From Fibrobacter sp. UWB15 (GTDB lineage Bacteria > Fibrobacterota > Fibrobacteria > Fibrobacterales > Fibrobacteraceae), in the NCBI RefSeq assembly GCF_900177705.1, contig NZ_FXBA01000005.1, forward strand, positions 62,001-126,000: a stretch of DNA of 64,000 nt, in the 5' to 3' direction. The notes below the pieces were generated by a model. That model ran no database searches. It saw only the letters and a program-made list of their open reading frames with translations, and was not told the DNA's origin. Within the stretch, counting starts at the first letter, position 1. The number at the start of each line of letters is the position of its first letter. Of this stretch, positions 34,107-42,824 are shown piece by piece. The translations under genes and the position numbers were made by a program.

Positions 34107-35168
34107 ATGCTGCAGCGCCTCTTACAATGGCTAGAAGGATGGCTGCCTGAATGGCCGCCTAAGATACCGCCCGATCCGCTTTATTTGGTGTGGGCGGCGT
34201 TAATCATTTCCTTGGTCTTTGTATTGATTGCGCTGCTTCAAGCACGTCGTATCGAAAATCGTCGTCAAAAAGAGGTAATGTTCGGAACTAAGACGTTTGA
34301 TGACAAGGTTGCCGAACGTGGCTTTTCTTACAACGAAAAAGAAATTTTGGATAAAATAATAAGAAAGTCGCCTTTTGAAAATAAAGACGCCATTCTGAAT
34401 TCGTCGGGGCTTTTTGAACAAGCGGTATCTACGTACTACGATGTCGAAGGCATTAATGAGCTACATGAAACCGACCTTGCTGTTGTGGAATCACTTCGTC
34501 TCAAGATGAATTTTACGGCGTCGAATCCTTTGGCTGAAATTTATTCGACCAGGCAGTTCAACGTGGGCGACCGCATAGACTTGATCCTTGAAAATGGAAC
34601 TTTGATCAAGCGTTCCGATATTGTTTGGCGCAACGAAAAAGAGTGGGCGATTTCTTACGATGGTAGCGACGGCCCTGCAAGTTCGTTTGTGAACCGTACT
34701 ATTCGAATTCGCTGGACTCGCCCCGACGACGCCATGTATTCTACCGCCATTTCCGTTAAAAATGCTGATGAAACCAACAATCTTGTTTTGCCTCATTCGT
34801 TCTCTTTGGATAAACGCCAGTTGCGCCGCTGGGTTCGTGAACAGGTCGCTTTCCCTGTAACGGCCGTGTTCGAAAATGGTGAAACATTGTACGGGACTTT
34901 GCTCGACCTTTCTGCTGGCGGTATTATGATTGGACTGCCCCAAGAGTGCTATCCGGGGCAGCGTTTGCGCATCCAATTTGAGCTTCCGAGCTTTGGTGAC
35001 GAAGACGTGGAAATTGAGATTTTGCGCAATTTAGGCCAAAGAAACCAAGATTTTCCCAATTACTATTGCCTTACAGCCTCTTTCCGTGGAACCTTCGGTT
35101 GGACCCAGGAAAGGGTGCTTCAGTACCTGTTTGAACTAAGTAAGTCAAAAAAACAGGCGAAAAACTAG
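34107..35168 (+). CDS. Membrane-anchored PilZ-domain protein (probable c-di-GMP effector)
   Basis: A 353-aa protein with one N-terminal membrane segment (~27-47), a coiled/helical region, a YcgR-N-like beta domain (~140-225) and a C-terminal PilZ domain (~240-345). Both c-di-GMP contact motifs are present: RRWVR (RxxxR) and DLSAGGIMIGL (DxSxxG). It lies 113 bp upstream of the pilMNOPQ operon, suggesting control of pilus function or motility, but it has no promoter in common with it. Target protein unknown. Confidence 0.85.
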   Translation: MLQRLLQWLEGWLPEWPPKIPPDPLYLVWAALIISLVFVLIALLQARRIENRRQKEVMFGTKTFDDKVAERGFSYNEKEILDKIIRKSPFENKDAILNSSGLFEQAVSTYYDVEGINELHETDLAVVESLRLKMNFTASNPLAEIYSTRQFNVGDRIDLILENGTLIKRSDIVWRNEKEWAISYDGSDGPASSFVNRTIRIRWTRPDDAMYSTAISVKNADETNNLVLPHSFSLDKRQLRRWVREQVAFPVTAVFENGETLYGTLLDLSAGGIMIGLPQECYPGQRLRIQFELPSFGDEDVEIEILRNLGQRNQDFPNYYCLTASFRGTFGWTQERVLQYLFELSKSKKQAKN

Positions 35169-35219
35169 GCAAAACGAGCCTAAGTAGTTCATTTTCAATG
35201 ACTTAGATTAATTTTTCGC

Positions 35220-35248
35220 TTGACATTCTGCTTTTATAAAGGTAGAAT
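35220..35248 (+). promoter_or_regulatory. pil operon promoter
   Basis: TTGACA (35220-35225), 17-bp spacer, TAGAAT (35243-35248). The predicted start, near 35255, leaves a 27-nt leader with GGAG at 35272-35275 before the TTG start of pilM. Confidence 0.75.
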
Positions 35249-35281
35249 TAGTAAGGAAATGTTTTACAATCGGAGTTAACT

Positions 35282-36427
35282 TTGGCTTTAGGATTGATTT
35301 CTAAAATCCGTGGCTTGCGCGAGACTGTTGGTATTGATGTTGGTCATTACAGCATCAAGTATGTCAAAGTCTTGCACGGCGCGAGCGGGAACAAGATTGT
35401 TTTAGACGCCGACTTGGAGCGTGTGCCCGATGGATGTATCGTAAATGGTGAAATCCAGGTACGCGAAGGGGATGCCCCTACCGATAAGGACGGTAAACGA
35501 GAAAAGGATGGCGCTGAACTGCTCGCCGAGGCTATGGCGAAGCTTTTAATTCGTCACCCCATCGATGACTCCTGTGATGTCGTGGCCTCCGTCAATTGCG
35601 GAGCCGGTGCCGGTGGTGTGCTGGTGGATCGCGTCTCGGTCAAGGTGCCTAAAAACGGAAATGAGGCCGCCATTATTCTTCAGACCGCCCAGTCCCGTCC
35701 GCCCTTCGATGACCAGGACAACGTGATCGACTACGAAATCTATTCTCGCGAAGGTGACGATGTCAAGGTGAACGTGGTGGCCGCAAAGAGTGCCTTGTTG
35801 GACTCTTGGGCGCAGTTCTTTAACCGTCGCGGGCTCAAACTGTCGGCGTTGGATGTCGATATTTTCGGCTTACTGAATGCTTATGTGGCAACGGTTGAAG
35901 ACGTCGAAAAAGACAAGACGGTTGCTATCTTCAATATTGGCGAAAAGAAGATGAGTGTTGCCTTTGTGCAAGACGGCCAGTTCCATTCCATGCGTGCCAT
36001 GGCCGGCGGCTCTTTGGATATGGTGGTCAGCAAGACTTGCATGAATTTGGGCATTGATTCTGAAAAATGTCACGAAATTTTAAGCAAGGGTGATCTGTCC
36101 GTGGTGGACGGATTCTCCGAAGCTGAAGTCGAAGCTGCGCTCCGACTGGCATACGAGGACCTGATGGCGCAGATCGATATCGGTATCCGCTACTTCTCGT
36201 CTTCGGAAGATTCCAAACCGCTCGACAAAATCTTGTTGGGTGGAGGTGGAGCCTCCGCCCCTGGTCTGAAGGAATTCATTGCGGAACATTCCGGTATCGA
36301 AACCGATACGGTGAACCCGTTCAGGCTTGTTCCTTGCGATTCTAAGGTGTTTGGCGAGGGTGGTCTCTCGGTTGCTCTCTCCAATATTTACGCCCCTGCG
36401 TTGGGCTTGGCAATGAGGAAGTTCTAA
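35282..36427 (+). CDS. pilM: Type IV pilus assembly ATPase-fold protein PilM
   Basis: Cytoplasmic actin-like protein that recruits PilN to the inner face of the pilus machine. It has the ATP-binding loop VGIDVGHYSIKYVKV, later phosphate-loop segments (IFNIGEKKMSVAFV) and LGGGGASAPGLKEF. The 381-aa length is normal. Start is TTG 35282 with GGAG 6 bp upstream. It is first gene of pilMNOPQ; its stop overlaps the pilN ATG (TAATG). Confidence 0.93.
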   Translation: MALGLISKIRGLRETVGIDVGHYSIKYVKVLHGASGNKIVLDADLERVPDGCIVNGEIQVREGDAPTDKDGKREKDGAELLAEAMAKLLIRHPIDDSCDVVASVNCGAGAGGVLVDRVSVKVPKNGNEAAIILQTAQSRPPFDDQDNVIDYEIYSREGDDVKVNVVAAKSALLDSWAQFFNRRGLKLSALDVDIFGLLNAYVATVEDVEKDKTVAIFNIGEKKMSVAFVQDGQFHSMRAMAGGSLDMVVSKTCMNLGIDSEKCHEILSKGDLSVVDGFSEAEVEAALRLAYEDLMAQIDIGIRYFSSSEDSKPLDKILLGGGGASAPGLKEFIAEHSGIETDTVNPFRLVPCDSKVFGEGGLSVALSNIYAPALGLAMRKF

Positions 36428-37044
36428 TGGCGTCTACGAAAAAAGAAACCACAAGAAATGCCTTGGCCATTTCCATTAACTTGCTTCCGCCGGAATTCCG
36501 CAAGAAGCAAAAGGACTTTTCTTGGATTACGGACCGTCGCATCATTTGGCCGACAGTTGCACTGCTTGTTGCAATCGTTGCTGTGGTCATGTTGCAAGGC
36601 TATGTCAATGAAACCATTAGCGGTCTGAGCACTGAACTGACGCGTGTTCAGGAAGAAGTGGAACGTGAACGTCCGCTGCTTTCCAAGATTAGCGACTTGG
36701 AACAGAAACAGGGCATTGTCAATACCAAGATCAATGCTCTCAAGTCCATTCAGGTGAGCAAAAAACGTTGGGTTATTTTGTTCGAAAACATCTCGTCGGT
36801 GCTTCCGCCTAATATGTGGATTACGAGCATCAACCAGATGGGTGAATTCGATCTTGAAATGCGTGGTGTAACCTACGATTTCTCGGAAGTCGCCGAATAC
36901 ATGGTGAAGCTCGAGAAGCAGGTGAGCATCCAGTCGGTTTCGCTGGTGACCATCTCTACTGCGAAAGTGGATGGAAAAGAAGCCTATAATTTCACCATCA
37001 AGATAGTTCTCAAGCGAGATCTTGGGGAGGGTGATAATGGGTAA
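36427..37044 (+). CDS. pilN: Type IV pilus alignment protein PilN
   Basis: Bitopic inner-membrane protein linking PilM to PilO. The conserved cytoplasmic PilM-binding motif appears as INLLPPEFRKKQ (~18-29). One membrane segment follows (~38-58), then a periplasmic coiled coil and a ferredoxin-like domain with MWITSINQMG and the ...YTIK-type end. The 205-aa length is normal. Confidence 0.92.
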   Translation: MASTKKETTRNALAISINLLPPEFRKKQKDFSWITDRRIIWPTVALLVAIVAVVMLQGYVNETISGLSTELTRVQEEVERERPLLSKISDLEQKQGIVNTKINALKSIQVSKKRWVILFENISSVLPPNMWITSINQMGEFDLEMRGVTYDFSEVAEYMVKLEKQVSIQSVSLVTISTAKVDGKEAYNFTIKIVLKRDLGEGDNG

Positions 37045-37636
37045 GATAGATCTAAAAGACAAACGAAACGTCTATGCCATAATCGTGTGCCTTCTGATTA
37101 TGGCAGCCGCCCATTTAGTGTATAACTATGTTTGGGATCCGTTTACGTATCAGCGTGAATCCTTGGAACGTGATCTCCAGTCGGCTCAGGCAGAACTGGA
37201 CAAGATCAACGCCAAGAAACATCGCGTGGCTGAACTCGAAATGCAGCTTGCTCAGGCTGAAAAAGATTTCGAAAAGCTGAAGGAAATGTTCCCCGAAGAA
37301 GAAAAGGTGCCGCTGCGCTTGCAGGACCTTTATGCGGTGATTCGTAGTTCCATGGTGCAAATCCAGAAGTTCAATCCTGAAGGGCGCGCCGAAAAGGAAC
37401 ACTACATCGAAAACCGTTATTCCATAGCGGTCAATTCGGGTTACCACATGCTGGGTTACCTGTTTGCAGAAATCGCAAACTTCAATTACCCGACTGCCAT
37501 TACAAACCTTCGCCTGAACCGTTATTCGGGTATCAAGGCCGAAGTCGAAAAGTCTGAAACTCACGGCTGGACTCCGATTACCATGTCGGTCACGTTCAAC
37601 CTGACGACGTACACATCGAAGAAGGTGGGCAAATGA
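37037..37636 (+). CDS. pilO: Type IV pilus alignment protein PilO
   Basis: Bitopic inner-membrane partner of PilN: short cytoplasmic N-terminus, membrane segment (~12-32), coiled coil (~40-85, with FPEEEKVPLRLQDL, a PilO-like transition), and a periplasmic domain ending in VTFNLTTYTSKK. GGAGG inside pilN fixes ATG 37037, overlapping pilN by 8 bp. Its stop overlaps the next start. Confidence 0.9.
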   Translation: MGKIDLKDKRNVYAIIVCLLIMAAAHLVYNYVWDPFTYQRESLERDLQSAQAELDKINAKKHRVAELEMQLAQAEKDFEKLKEMFPEEEKVPLRLQDLYAVIRSSMVQIQKFNPEGRAEKEHYIENRYSIAVNSGYHMLGYLFAEIANFNYPTAITNLRLNRYSGIKAEVEKSETHGWTPITMSVTFNLTTYTSKKVGK

Positions 37637-39630
37637 TGAAAATTAAGATTCTTCTTTTTTTGCTTGCCTTTACGGCTTTTGCTAGCGCCGCCCAAATCAA
37701 GGATGTGCGTTTCGATTGCAATGCAAAGGGTTGCCAGGTGGTGTTTGCCTTTGCTTCCGATAAGAACTTGCCGACATTCTTCCAGAAGTACGATGCTGCT
37801 TCCAAGAAATTGACGGTGGGTTTCTCTGAAACGACGTTTGCTCTTGGCGAAGGCGATTACGATGTAGATGCCAATTCCAAGTTCGTTAAGTCCATGAAGG
37901 TCTTTAAGGATGCCTACAAGGGTCTGCCCTTCTTGAAGATTGAAATGGATGTTGGCGCTGCCATTACGTCTGACAAGAACGAAATTGCTCTCGACAAGTC
38001 CAACTTCTTGATCAAGCTCAAGAGCAAGGGCGGTAAGTCCTGGACGCTTTCGAAACTCTTTGCAGACCGCAAAAAGGCTGCCGAAAAGCAAGCGGCTCTC
38101 GACAAGAAGGCTGCCGCCAAGGCCGCTCTCGAAGAAAAGAAGCGCTTAGCCGAAGAAAAGAAGGCTGCTGAAAAGGCTGCCCTTGAAGAGAAAAAGGCTG
38201 CCGAGAAGCGTGCTCTTGAAGAAAAGAAAGCCGCTGAAAAGCAGGCTGCTCTCGATAAGAAGGCTGCCGCCAAGGCCGCTGCCGAAGAGAAGAAGCGCTT
38301 AGCCGAAGAAAAGAAGGCCGCTGCGAAGGCTGCCGCTGAAGAAAAGAAGCGTCTGGCTGCCGAAAAGAAAGAAACTGAACGCCGTGCCCTTGAAGAGAAG
38401 AAGGCCGCCGAGAAGGCCGCTCTCGAAGAGAAGAAGCGCTTGGCCGAAGAAAAGAAGGCTGCTGAAAAGGCTGCCCGTGAAGCAGAAAAGCTTTTTGCCG
38501 AACAACAGAAGCAAATTGACAAGGCCGTTCTCGAAGGCGGCGCCATTTCCGCTCTGCTTCCGGGACTCAAGGAAATGACCGTGCTCATCGGTTCTGGCTT
38601 GGAACAGTTCCGTATCGTAGCAGACGAAGCGATTGACATCCAGAATGTCTCTAGCGTTGACAAGAACAATACCTTGACGATTGGCCTTGCCGGCCCTCAG
38701 AAGTCCCCCATTTTTAGAATCGGTGCAGGTTCTTTGGTGAAGTCTGTAACGTGGGGCGCCAACGGTCTCAAGGTTCAGTTGAAGGGCTCTGCACAGCCTG
38801 CTATCTTGGTGCAGGATGGCGTGTTTGTGTTGCAGATTGCCGAAAAGGGTATTAACAAGGATGGCTTTATGTTCTGGTCCGCTCAGCCCAAGGGCATCTA
38901 TGTGCGTGACTGGCTGAAGCCTGCAGACGATAGACCCAACTTCGATTCCTTCGTGAAGAATTTAGATAAGGGCAGCAAGAAGATTATTTCGGGCTCCCAG
39001 ACATTCCACCTGCGTCCGATCGTTCGCGAATTGATTGTGGTTGCAGACGAAACGGAATTCTATGCCGCTCCCAATGAAAATTCCCAGGTGATGCAGCGCC
39101 TTGTTTTTGGCGACCGTTTGGTAAGTCTTGACATGAAAGGGCAGTATCGTAAGGTTCAGTCTGGCAACAGGGTCGGTTATGTTGACCGCCGTGCCGTGGG
39201 CTTCTTTGATGAACTGTCTTCTGTTCAAGAAGAACGCTTGAAACAAATTGACAAGGAACGCGGTACCAACCTTGCTGGAAACGCGATGCCGGTTGGCAGC
39301 CAGCTCGATGGTCTCTACGAAGACCGCGTGACTTACAGTTCCTTTGGCCGTCGTGATCCCTTCGTAGAAGTGGATGGCCTTGTGGAAGAAGGTATCAATA
39401 TTGACCAGGTTGAACTGGTGGGTATTATTTGGGAATCGGATGTGCCGGTCGCAATTCTTGTTGAATCCAAGAATCCGTCTATCTCGTACACCGTTAAGGA
39501 AGGCGACAAGATTCTCAACGGTAAAGTTTTAAAAATCACACAAACTGACGTACTCTTCCTGATTCAGGAATTCGGGGTGAGCCGTCGCTACTCCATGGGT
39601 CTTCCCGATAAACTTGGGGGTCAAAAGTGA
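37633..39630 (+). CDS. pilP: Composite pilus protein: AMIN-like + TolA-like coiled coil + SH3 + PilP domain
   Basis: A 665-aa exported protein at the PilP position, far longer than PilP (~175 aa). The order is a signal peptide (ASA-A), AMIN-like beta domain (~20-125), K/A/E-rich helix (~146-297, repeats such as AAEKAALEEKKRLAEEKK), a second AMIN-like domain (~310-420), an SH3-like domain (~466-526, EFYAAPNENSQVM...GYVDRRAV) and the C-terminal PilP domain (~569-655, RRDPFVEVDG...VELVGI). It lacks the usual PilP lipobox. The AMIN domains normally sit on PilQ, whose partner here lacks them, so wall-binding functions appear moved to this protein. Confidence 0.82.
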   Translation: MMKIKILLFLLAFTAFASAAQIKDVRFDCNAKGCQVVFAFASDKNLPTFFQKYDAASKKLTVGFSETTFALGEGDYDVDANSKFVKSMKVFKDAYKGLPFLKIEMDVGAAITSDKNEIALDKSNFLIKLKSKGGKSWTLSKLFADRKKAAEKQAALDKKAAAKAALEEKKRLAEEKKAAEKAALEEKKAAEKRALEEKKAAEKQAALDKKAAAKAAAEEKKRLAEEKKAAAKAAAEEKKRLAAEKKETERRALEEKKAAEKAALEEKKRLAEEKKAAEKAAREAEKLFAEQQKQIDKAVLEGGAISALLPGLKEMTVLIGSGLEQFRIVADEAIDIQNVSSVDKNNTLTIGLAGPQKSPIFRIGAGSLVKSVTWGANGLKVQLKGSAQPAILVQDGVFVLQIAEKGINKDGFMFWSAQPKGIYVRDWLKPADDRPNFDSFVKNLDKGSKKIISGSQTFHLRPIVRELIVVADETEFYAAPNENSQVMQRLVFGDRLVSLDMKGQYRKVQSGNRVGYVDRRAVGFFDELSSVQEERLKQIDKERGTNLAGNAMPVGSQLDGLYEDRVTYSSFGRRDPFVEVDGLVEEGINIDQVELVGIIWESDVPVAILVESKNPSISYTVKEGDKILNGKVLKITQTDVLFLIQEFGVSRRYSMGLPDKLGGQK

Positions 39631-41168
39631 AAAATATGACAAAAATCCTTACTATTCTTCTCTTGGTGGTGGGTCTCACTACTGCATGGAGTGCTCCTGC
39701 TGAAGGTTCGGTGCAAACCCCGAATAAGAAGTTGTACGATTTCAGTTTCGTTGACATGAACTTCGAAGCCGTATTCAGCTCTGTTTCCGTGATTGCCGGT
39801 GTGGACATTATTCTTGCTCCCGAAGTCAAGGGTAAGACAAGCCTCAAGGTAACCAAGAAGACTTGGCAAGAAACGCTCGACATTATCTGTAGCATGAACG
39901 ACTTGACATGGATCATCGAAGACAAGTATATCTTGATTCAGCGCTCTGCTACATACCAGGCGAAACAGAAAAAGATTGCTGACGAAGAAGCTCAGGCCGA
40001 GCAGAACGCTCCGCTGGTTCGTAAAAACTTCCAGGTACACCACGCCAAGGCCGAAGAACTGGTGAAGGTGCTGGAAAGCATGAAGTCTAACCGTGGCCGT
40101 ATTACGACGGTGGAACGAACCAACTCCATTATCGTGTACGATACCGATGGCAAGATCGAGCAGATGGAAAAGGCTTTGACCGAACTTGATGTGGAAACGC
40201 TGCAGATCATGATTACCGCAAAGCTTGTGGTTGTGAACAGCGAACGCGCTCGCGAACTCGGTGTGGACTGGACCGCCAGAATGGGTACCACGGCTTTGAC
40301 TCCGGGAACGGTTTCTACTCCGCAGGGTAGCGGTGCCGGCGACACCCGTACCAGTGCTGCCATTCATTCTTTACCGAACGGCGGTTCCTCTCCGGCTGTG
40401 GGTTCTGCAACGACTGCTATTACCGCAAGCTTGCTTGACAATAACTTGCAGATTGCCATTTCCAACATCATGGGTGACGCTTCTACTGAAGTGCTCGCCA
40501 GCCCGCAGGTTTCGACTCTCGACAATACCGAAGCTCAGGTGTTCATGGGCGACAAGGTTTCTATCCGCGTGATAGACGATAGCGGTGAATCTTCGACGCA
40601 GCTCGTGGAAACCGGTATCAAGTTGACCGTGACCCCGCACGTTTCTGGCGACAACCGCATTTTGCTTGACTTGCACCCGGAAAACAACTCCTACGGCTAC
40701 GACGAAAAGGGCCAGGTGGTGATCAGTACTCAGGAAGCCAAGACCAAGGTCGTTGTGGCTGATGGTGAAACCGTCGTGATCGGTGGCCTTACCCGTAACG
40801 AAAATACCGAAAGTGAATCCGGTATTCCGTTCCTGAAGGATATCCCGCTTCTGGGTAACCTCTTCAAGTACACCCGTAAGGCTGTTACCAAGCGCGACCT
40901 GATTATTTTCGTGACTCCGCGCATTATCCGCAACTATGTGGGTTCTGTGGAACTTAATGAAGTTTCTGACGCGTTGGAAGACGCTCCGCAGGCCAAGAAG
41001 GTGAATCGCACTCCGTCTGCTGAAGCCGCCGATGGTGAAACTCCTATTGTGGAACCCAAGCCGAAGCAGGAACCTGCTCAGGAAAAGGCTTCCTCTTCTG
41101 AAAAGTCTGCAACTCCGGCTCCTGACGCTCCTGCACCTAGCGACGACGAAGACGAAGGCTGGAACTAA
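39627..41168 (+). CDS. pilQ: Type IV pilus secretin PilQ
   Basis: Outer-membrane secretin pore for the pilus. It has a signal peptide (~1-23), STN domain (~36-98), N1-type domain (~133-192) and secretin domain (~215-430) with VLASPQVSTLDN, VETGIKLTVTPHV and the GGLTRNENTESESGIPFLKDIPLLGNLF signature. A Pro/Glu/Ser-rich tail (~455-513) follows. The N-terminal AMIN domains typical of PilQ are missing. GTG 39627 overlaps the previous stop; ATG 39636 is the alternative. Confidence 0.94.
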   Translation: MKNMTKILTILLLVVGLTTAWSAPAEGSVQTPNKKLYDFSFVDMNFEAVFSSVSVIAGVDIILAPEVKGKTSLKVTKKTWQETLDIICSMNDLTWIIEDKYILIQRSATYQAKQKKIADEEAQAEQNAPLVRKNFQVHHAKAEELVKVLESMKSNRGRITTVERTNSIIVYDTDGKIEQMEKALTELDVETLQIMITAKLVVVNSERARELGVDWTARMGTTALTPGTVSTPQGSGAGDTRTSAAIHSLPNGGSSPAVGSATTAITASLLDNNLQIAISNIMGDASTEVLASPQVSTLDNTEAQVFMGDKVSIRVIDDSGESSTQLVETGIKLTVTPHVSGDNRILLDLHPENNSYGYDEKGQVVISTQEAKTKVVVADGETVVIGGLTRNENTESESGIPFLKDIPLLGNLFKYTRKAVTKRDLIIFVTPRIIRNYVGSVELNEVSDALEDAPQAKKVNRTPSAEAADGETPIVEPKPKQEPAQEKASSSEKSATPAPDAPAPSDDEDEGWN

Positions 41169-41200
41169 TAGTTGGCTGAACTTAGAACTTAAAAGAAATG

Positions 41201-41226
41201 CCTCGGATAACTCCGAGGTTTTTTCT
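41201..41226 (+). terminator. Terminator of the pil operon
   Basis: CCTCGG (41201-41206) pairs with CCGAGG (41213-41218), followed by TTTTTTCTT. Confidence 0.9.
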
Positions 41227-41242
41227 TGTTAAAGGATTCTTT

Positions 41243-41290
41243 GTTCTGCTTACTGCCAACTAAGTTTTGCTAACAGCCTACTGTACTATC
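41243..41290. repeat. Degenerate family A heptamers (locus 5)
   Basis: TTCTGCTTAC, TGCCAAC, TTGCTAAC, AGCCTAC and TGTACTA. A partial inverse copy (TAGTTGGCTGAAC) lies at 41168-41181 on the other side of the terminator. It reaches the holA stop. Confidence 0.6.
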
Positions 41291-42257
41291 TCACTACAAG
41301 TGCGGCGAGGGCGAGTTCCTGGCTGGTGACGGTCCAACTGGAACTCTTGAATTCGTAATTGAGGTCGGCGAGGCGGCGAATGACTCGGCAAAGGAGCGGT
41401 TTTCCCCAACGGCGGCAGCATTCAGCTGCGTTGCCTTGCTTGCAGAACATGAAGTAGTTCTTGCCCAAGGCCTGTGCGGCATCTTCGGCACTCATTTTTT
41501 TTGCTGTGAGCGACATAAAGTTGAGCAAGTCTACTGCGTGGCTGTAAAGGGCGTTTACGATGCGAATGGCGTCATTGTCTTTGTTGCCGTAAAGGATTTC
41601 ATGGAGCTTGCGGGTGTAACCTACGGCATCTCGCATTCCAAAGTAGTTCAGAATCTCGTAAGGCGGAATTTCACGGCGGGGCGTAATCATGGTCTTCACG
41701 AGGTCGAAGGTAATCTTGGTGCAGTCAGGGTCGTAGATTAAAGCCTTTTCCAGTTCTTCGCAAACGAGCTTGGTGTTGGTGCCCAAGGCGTCGGCCAGGT
41801 ACTGGCTGGCGGCGGGCTCGATCGGCTTTCCGAAGTGGGCGGGCACATTCGATGCAATCCATTCCTGCATCTTGTACTGCTTGGGTTCTTCGTACTTTTC
41901 AATCTTGCCGACTTTTTGCAGAATCTTGTAGAGTTCCGAAGTCGCGCGGAGTTCGTCAAAATCGAGCAGCAGCTTGCAATCGGGGGCGTCTTTGAGCCAG
42001 CGGGCGAGTGCCTTGGATTCATCGGCCTTCATGGCGTCTGCATTGCGGACGACCACCGCCTGTTCCGGCGCAAACATCGAAACGGCGCCGCAACTTTCCA
42101 TAATGAGCCCGGCTACCGACGGAATGTTCGTATCGGAAGCATACACAATCTGCTTTGAAAGCGGATCGTTCTTGCGGTCTCCAAGGGCATCAGTCAGGAA
42201 CTTGTCTGTCTGCTTGTCCTTGGAAAACTGGTCTTTGCCGATGAGGGCTAGAATCAT
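41286..42257 (-). CDS. holA: DNA polymerase III delta subunit HolA
   Basis: Clamp-loader wrench subunit opening the beta clamp. A 323-aa AAA+-like protein without a Walker A motif, starting MILALIGKDQF. Family-like elements are the acidic ADAMKADESKALARWL region, YEEPKQYKMQEWI, YLADALGTNTKLVCEELEKAL (NLE-type motif) and the C-terminal helical collar with AIRIVNALYSHAVDLL. Similarity is moderate, which is usual for delta. greA lies 3 bp upstream in the same direction. Confidence 0.8.
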   Translation of the reverse strand: MILALIGKDQFSKDKQTDKFLTDALGDRKNDPLSKQIVYASDTNIPSVAGLIMESCGAVSMFAPEQAVVVRNADAMKADESKALARWLKDAPDCKLLLDFDELRATSELYKILQKVGKIEKYEEPKQYKMQEWIASNVPAHFGKPIEPAASQYLADALGTNTKLVCEELEKALIYDPDCTKITFDLVKTMITPRREIPPYEILNYFGMRDAVGYTRKLHEILYGNKDNDAIRIVNALYSHAVDLLNFMSLTAKKMSAEDAAQALGKNYFMFCKQGNAAECCRRWGKPLLCRVIRRLADLNYEFKSSSWTVTSQELALAALVVR

Positions 42258-42260
42258 AGC

Positions 42261-42725
42261 TTACTTGAAGTCGACGATTTCGAAACGGTTCTTGCCCTTG
42301 GGGGTCACGACTTCGACAATTTCGCCCTTCTTTTTGCCCATGAATGCGGAACCCATGGGGCTCTTGAAGCTGATTTTGCCGTTCATCGGATCAACGCCTT
42401 CGGGGCTCACCAACTGGTAGACCACTTCCCTCTTGGTAGCGAGGTTTTTAGCGGTGACGGTAGCGCCAAAGCGCACGGTGTCGGAGTTTGCGTCGAATTC
42501 AACGATAATTGCATTGGAAATCTGGTCTTCCAGCTTGGGAATTTCCAGGTCGATATGAGCCAGCATTTCCTTGGCGGCGTGGTATTCGGCGTTTTCGCTC
42601 AGGTCGCCTTGCTTGCGGGCTTCTTCCATTTCATCTACAACGCGGGGACGTTCGACCTTTTTGAGGAAGGTGTAACGTTCAACCAGCTTGTCGTATGTTT
42701 CTTTAGTACAGGGTGTTTTAGCCAT
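42261..42725 (-). CDS. greA: Transcription elongation factor GreA
   Basis: Rescues backtracked RNA polymerase by stimulating transcript cleavage. The N-terminal coiled coil contains the acidic tip segment EARKQGDLSENAEYHAA (catalytic Asp and Glu), followed by an FKBP-like C-terminal domain with SPMGSAFMGKKKGEIVEV. The 154-aa length is standard. TTCTAATTTAAGG just upstream on the minus strand is a possible -10. Probably co-transcribed with holA. Confidence 0.95.
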   Translation of the reverse strand: MAKTPCTKETYDKLVERYTFLKKVERPRVVDEMEEARKQGDLSENAEYHAAKEMLAHIDLEIPKLEDQISNAIIVEFDANSDTVRFGATVTAKNLATKREVVYQLVSPEGVDPMNGKISFKSPMGSAFMGKKKGEIVEVVTPKGKNRFEIVDFK

Positions 42726-42789
42726 GACCTTAAATTAGAATTTTTTTGTGGGGCAGAAGCAGGGGGTGTTCAACATTGTCGCATTTTTC

Positions 42790-42795
42790 TATAAT
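42790..42795 (+). promoter_or_regulatory. argJ -10 box TATAAT
   Basis: Perfect TATAAT 29 bp upstream of the argJ ATG. A weak -35 (TGTTCA, 42767-42772) has 17-bp spacing. The predicted start, about 42802, excludes the in-frame GTG at 42801 as translation start. Confidence 0.5.
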
Positions 42796-42824
42796 TTAGG
42801 GTGAAAAAAACAATAGGAGATACT

